Shown: positions 62,186 through 64,000 of the stretch, piece by piece | Layout of the letters: every line of letters starts with the position of its first letter | Position numbering within the stretch: the first letter of the stretch is position 1 | Position numbers and translations under genes: made by a program | The notes under the pieces: generated by a model | Database searches by the model: none | What the model saw: only the letters and a program-made list of their open reading frames with translations | Told to the model about the DNA's origin: nothing | Assembly (NCBI RefSeq): GCF_042944905.1 | Contig: NZ_CP168496.1 | Location: 2,480,001-2,544,000, forward strand | Direction: 5' to 3' | DNA length: 64,000 bases | DNA from: Psychrobacillus sp042944905 | Lineage (GTDB): Bacteria > Bacillota > Bacilli > Bacillales_A > Planococcaceae

Positions 62186-63508
62186 TTATAAATTCATTTC
62201 TTTATTTGCTGCTTCTTCTACTGCTCTTGCCACTAAATGATGAACTGTCGGATCTAGTGGGTTTGGTATTAACTCACCAGGTTTTGTATGTCCTACGATC
62301 GCTTGTGCAGCTGCTATTAACATGGAATACGTAATTTCCTTTGCTCCTGCATCTAATGCACCTTTGAATATTCCTGGGAATCCAATCACATTGTTGACGG
62401 ATCGTCCGTCAGCTGCGAAAGCTGCTCCTGCTGCAATTGCTTCATTTGGAAGAATTTCAGGGTTTGGATTGGATAATGCTAATATTATTTGTCCTTTTTT
62501 AATCATTTCAGGTTTGATTAACCCAGATACTCCAGTAGTAGCAACAATTATATCACAAGTTTCCATCATTTCTTCTAATGTAGGAATCGTTTTTCCACCA
62601 TAGTTTACCAATCGTTGTTTTGCTTCTTCTTGACGATCTAGACCATATACTTCTTCTACTCCATAAGCCATTAACATACGACAGATAGCTAATCCGGCAG
62701 CACCAAGTCCGATTTGACCAATTACGGCATCTTTTACATCTACCCCAGTCGATTTACATGCAGATAATATCGCAGCAAGCGCTACTACCGCCGTTCCATG
62801 CTGGTCATCATGCATAACTGGAATAGGAAGTTCTGCTTTTAAACGTTCTTCTATTTCAAAGCAGTGAGGAGATCCAATGTCTTCTAATAAAATTGCACCG
62901 AATCCTTGATGAATATGTTTGACCGTTTCAACGATTTCATCTGGATCACTTGTATTTAATAAAATAGGAATTCCGCTTAAGCCAACAAATTGATCTAATA
63001 GTACAGCTTTACCTTCCATTACAGGCATTCCTGCAACAGATCCAATATTTCCTAAACCTAATATAGCTGTGCCATCTGTTACGATAGCAACGGAACTGCC
63101 AATCGACGTAAAGTAATTTGCTTTTTCAGGATTATTAACAATTTCCATACAAACGCTAGCAACACCAGGCGTATAAATTCTTTGCAAATCTCCGAGTGAA
63201 CGGACATCCAATCTGCTCTTCATCGCAATTTTTCCGCCTTCATGCGCTTTTAACACATCATCTGTTACAGCATGGATCTTAACACCATTTCCAATGGCTT
63301 CAATATTCGCAATGACAGATTGGAATTGCGCTTCAGATTTACAAGTGATCGTTATATCACGAACTGTTGTTAATGCTCCACTTTTAAGTGTTGTAATATC
63401 TCCAATATCCCCTTCAGCCATTCCGATAGCAGTTGCAACTTTAGCAAAGTTCCCTGGTTTCGAAGGTGTTTCTACTATAAAATTACGTATAAAATGTTGG
63501 TTTTGCAT
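62186..63508 (-). CDS. NAD(P)-dependent malic enzyme with N-terminal ACT domain
   Basis: Decarboxylates malate to pyruvate. 440 residues: an ACT domain (about 8-80, VETPSKPGNFAKVATAIGMAEGDIGD) followed by the short bacterial malic enzyme with YTPGVASVC, the metal-site EDIGSPHCFEIEERL, and NAD(P) loop GLGAAGLAICRML. Cofactor preference cannot be read safely. The ribosome-binding site is weak. Confidence 0.93.
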   Translation of the reverse strand: MQNQHFIRNFIVETPSKPGNFAKVATAIGMAEGDIGDITTLKSGALTTVRDITITCKSEAQFQSVIANIEAIGNGVKIHAVTDDVLKAHEGGKIAMKSRLDVRSLGDLQRIYTPGVASVCMEIVNNPEKANYFTSIGSSVAIVTDGTAILGLGNIGSVAGMPVMEGKAVLLDQFVGLSGIPILLNTSDPDEIVETVKHIHQGFGAILLEDIGSPHCFEIEERLKAELPIPVMHDDQHGTAVVALAAILSACKSTGVDVKDAVIGQIGLGAAGLAICRMLMAYGVEEVYGLDRQEEAKQRLVNYGGKTIPTLEEMMETCDIIVATTGVSGLIKPEMIKKGQIILALSNPNPEILPNEAIAAGAAFAADGRSVNNVIGFPGIFKGALDAGAKEITYSMLIAAAQAIVGHTKPGELIPNPLDPTVHHLVARAVEEAANKEMNL

Positions 63509-63655
63509 ATAAGTTACACTTCACTTTCTTTATTTCAATTAATAGAATGTCTTTTCCGATTTAACCGAATAATTATACCACAAGTTATATTAAAACTCAC
63601 ATATTCCAAAAAGAATATCATTCCCTAGAATAATCTTGTTTATCTACAACATTCC

Positions 63656-64000
63656 CTAAACGATATATCCTATAGATCTTAGTACATTATTTATAAAAGA
63701 ATGGGAATATGCAAAAATCTCTTCTCGTTCTGGTTCCTGGAATAAATCATGGAAACAATTTTTCCATGACTTATATTGATATTCTGTTAGTTCTTGTTTT
63801 TTTAGCCATCCGGCTGCTACTGTCGTATCTGTGATTTTATCACGCTCCGCCGTCATTAATAATACTGGGACATTCGGAATAGATGTCGTTGTTTGACCAA
63901 TACTTTTTAAGAGAAATTGCATTTCTTTATACCAAGCATTTGTTATCATTGTATGGTATGTCGGATCCTCCACATATTGTTTGTACACTTCATAGTTTCT
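63656..64000 (-). CDS. Alpha/beta-hydrolase, lysophospholipase-like, C-terminal part
   Basis: The gene enters from the right edge; about 114 C-terminal residues are visible, and the frame stays open to 64000, so 63988 is not its true start. The catalytic Asp is in VLLMTAERDKITD and the His in NCFHDLFQEPERE, the pattern of monoglyceride lipases and lysophospholipases such as B. subtilis YtpA. The nucleophile serine lies outside the window. Confidence 0.75.
   Translation of the reverse strand, partial: RNYEVYKQYVEDPTYHTMITNAWYKEMQFLLKSIGQTTTSIPNVPVLLMTAERDKITDTTVAAGWLKKQELTEYQYKSWKNCFHDLFQEPEREEIFAYSHSFINNVLRSIGYIV

Overview
The window is a low-GC chromosomal segment from a spore-forming Bacillales bacterium. 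Gene order closely follows the Bacillus subtilis ssp-thiI-nifZ-ezrA / rpsD-tyrS / acsA-acuABC / ccpA-aroA / murC-sftA-ytp / pepV-dat-ytl / leuS-yttB-ytqAB region. Protein sequences and the many large intergenic repeats suggest a Planococcaceae/Caryophanaceae member (Psychrobacillus- or Lysinibacillus-like); this genus-level placement is inference. An alpha/beta-type SASP gene with a sigma-G-type promoter shows that the organism sporulates.

Layout. 0-7 kb: a truncated secreted protein, SASP, ThiI with its cysteine desulfurase, EzrA, histidinol phosphatase and free-Met-sulfoxide reductase. 7-12 kb: a glutamate-synthase-like flavoprotein, a CcpA-controlled methionine gamma-lyase and a GAF-GGDEF protein. 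12-18.6 kb: rpsD with a structured leader, tyrS with a T-box, and a class A PBP. 18.6-25.3 kb: the acetate module acsA/acuABC, then ccpA and DAHP synthase. 25.4-27.6 kb: a long FtsA/PilM-like protein. 28.9-38.9 kb: ytxH, DUF948, murC, sftA, ytpRQP, a lipoprotein, a DUF84 protein, ytoP and ytzB. 40-46.3 kb: a tight seven-gene leftward operon pepV-dat-ytlP-ytlQ-ytlR-trmB-ytnP. 46.6-50.6 kb: ytzE, an rsuA-type pseudouridine synthase, a MurJ/Wzx-type flippase and a flavoprotein. 51.5-57 kb: a YdeI-like protein, an ArsR regulator, leuS with a T-box, and a 3-oxoacid CoA-transferase. 57.6-64 kb: an MFS transporter, ytqAB, the type III polyketide pair bcsA-ypbQ, malic enzyme, and a truncated lipase-like gene.

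The coding content is mostly core genome. The unusual material is noncoding. (1) Three 620-735 bp composite elements (27955-28689, 39207-39933, 50682-51300) have terminal inverted repeats, two GC-rich arms that each fold as a long hairpin, and an AT-rich core built from 21-bp-phased motifs. (2) A second family of roughly 65-300 bp repeats (six copies) lies mostly just 3' of genes. It has a central hairpin whose stems differ between copies by compensatory changes, and it ends in an inverted repeat around AGCGGACGA. (3) At 57219-57470 an array of 21-bp units is arranged as an 82-bp higher-order repeat (21+21+21+19). The shared 21-bp phasing in (1) and (3), equal to two DNA helical turns, is the most intriguing signal here.

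Metabolic links: AcsA makes acetyl-CoA and is controlled by AcuA/AcuC and by the adjacent CcpA regulator. CcpA probably also controls methionine gamma-lyase through a perfect cre site. ThiI and its desulfurase form a sulfur relay. BcsA and YpbQ form an alkylpyrone synthesis/methylation pair.
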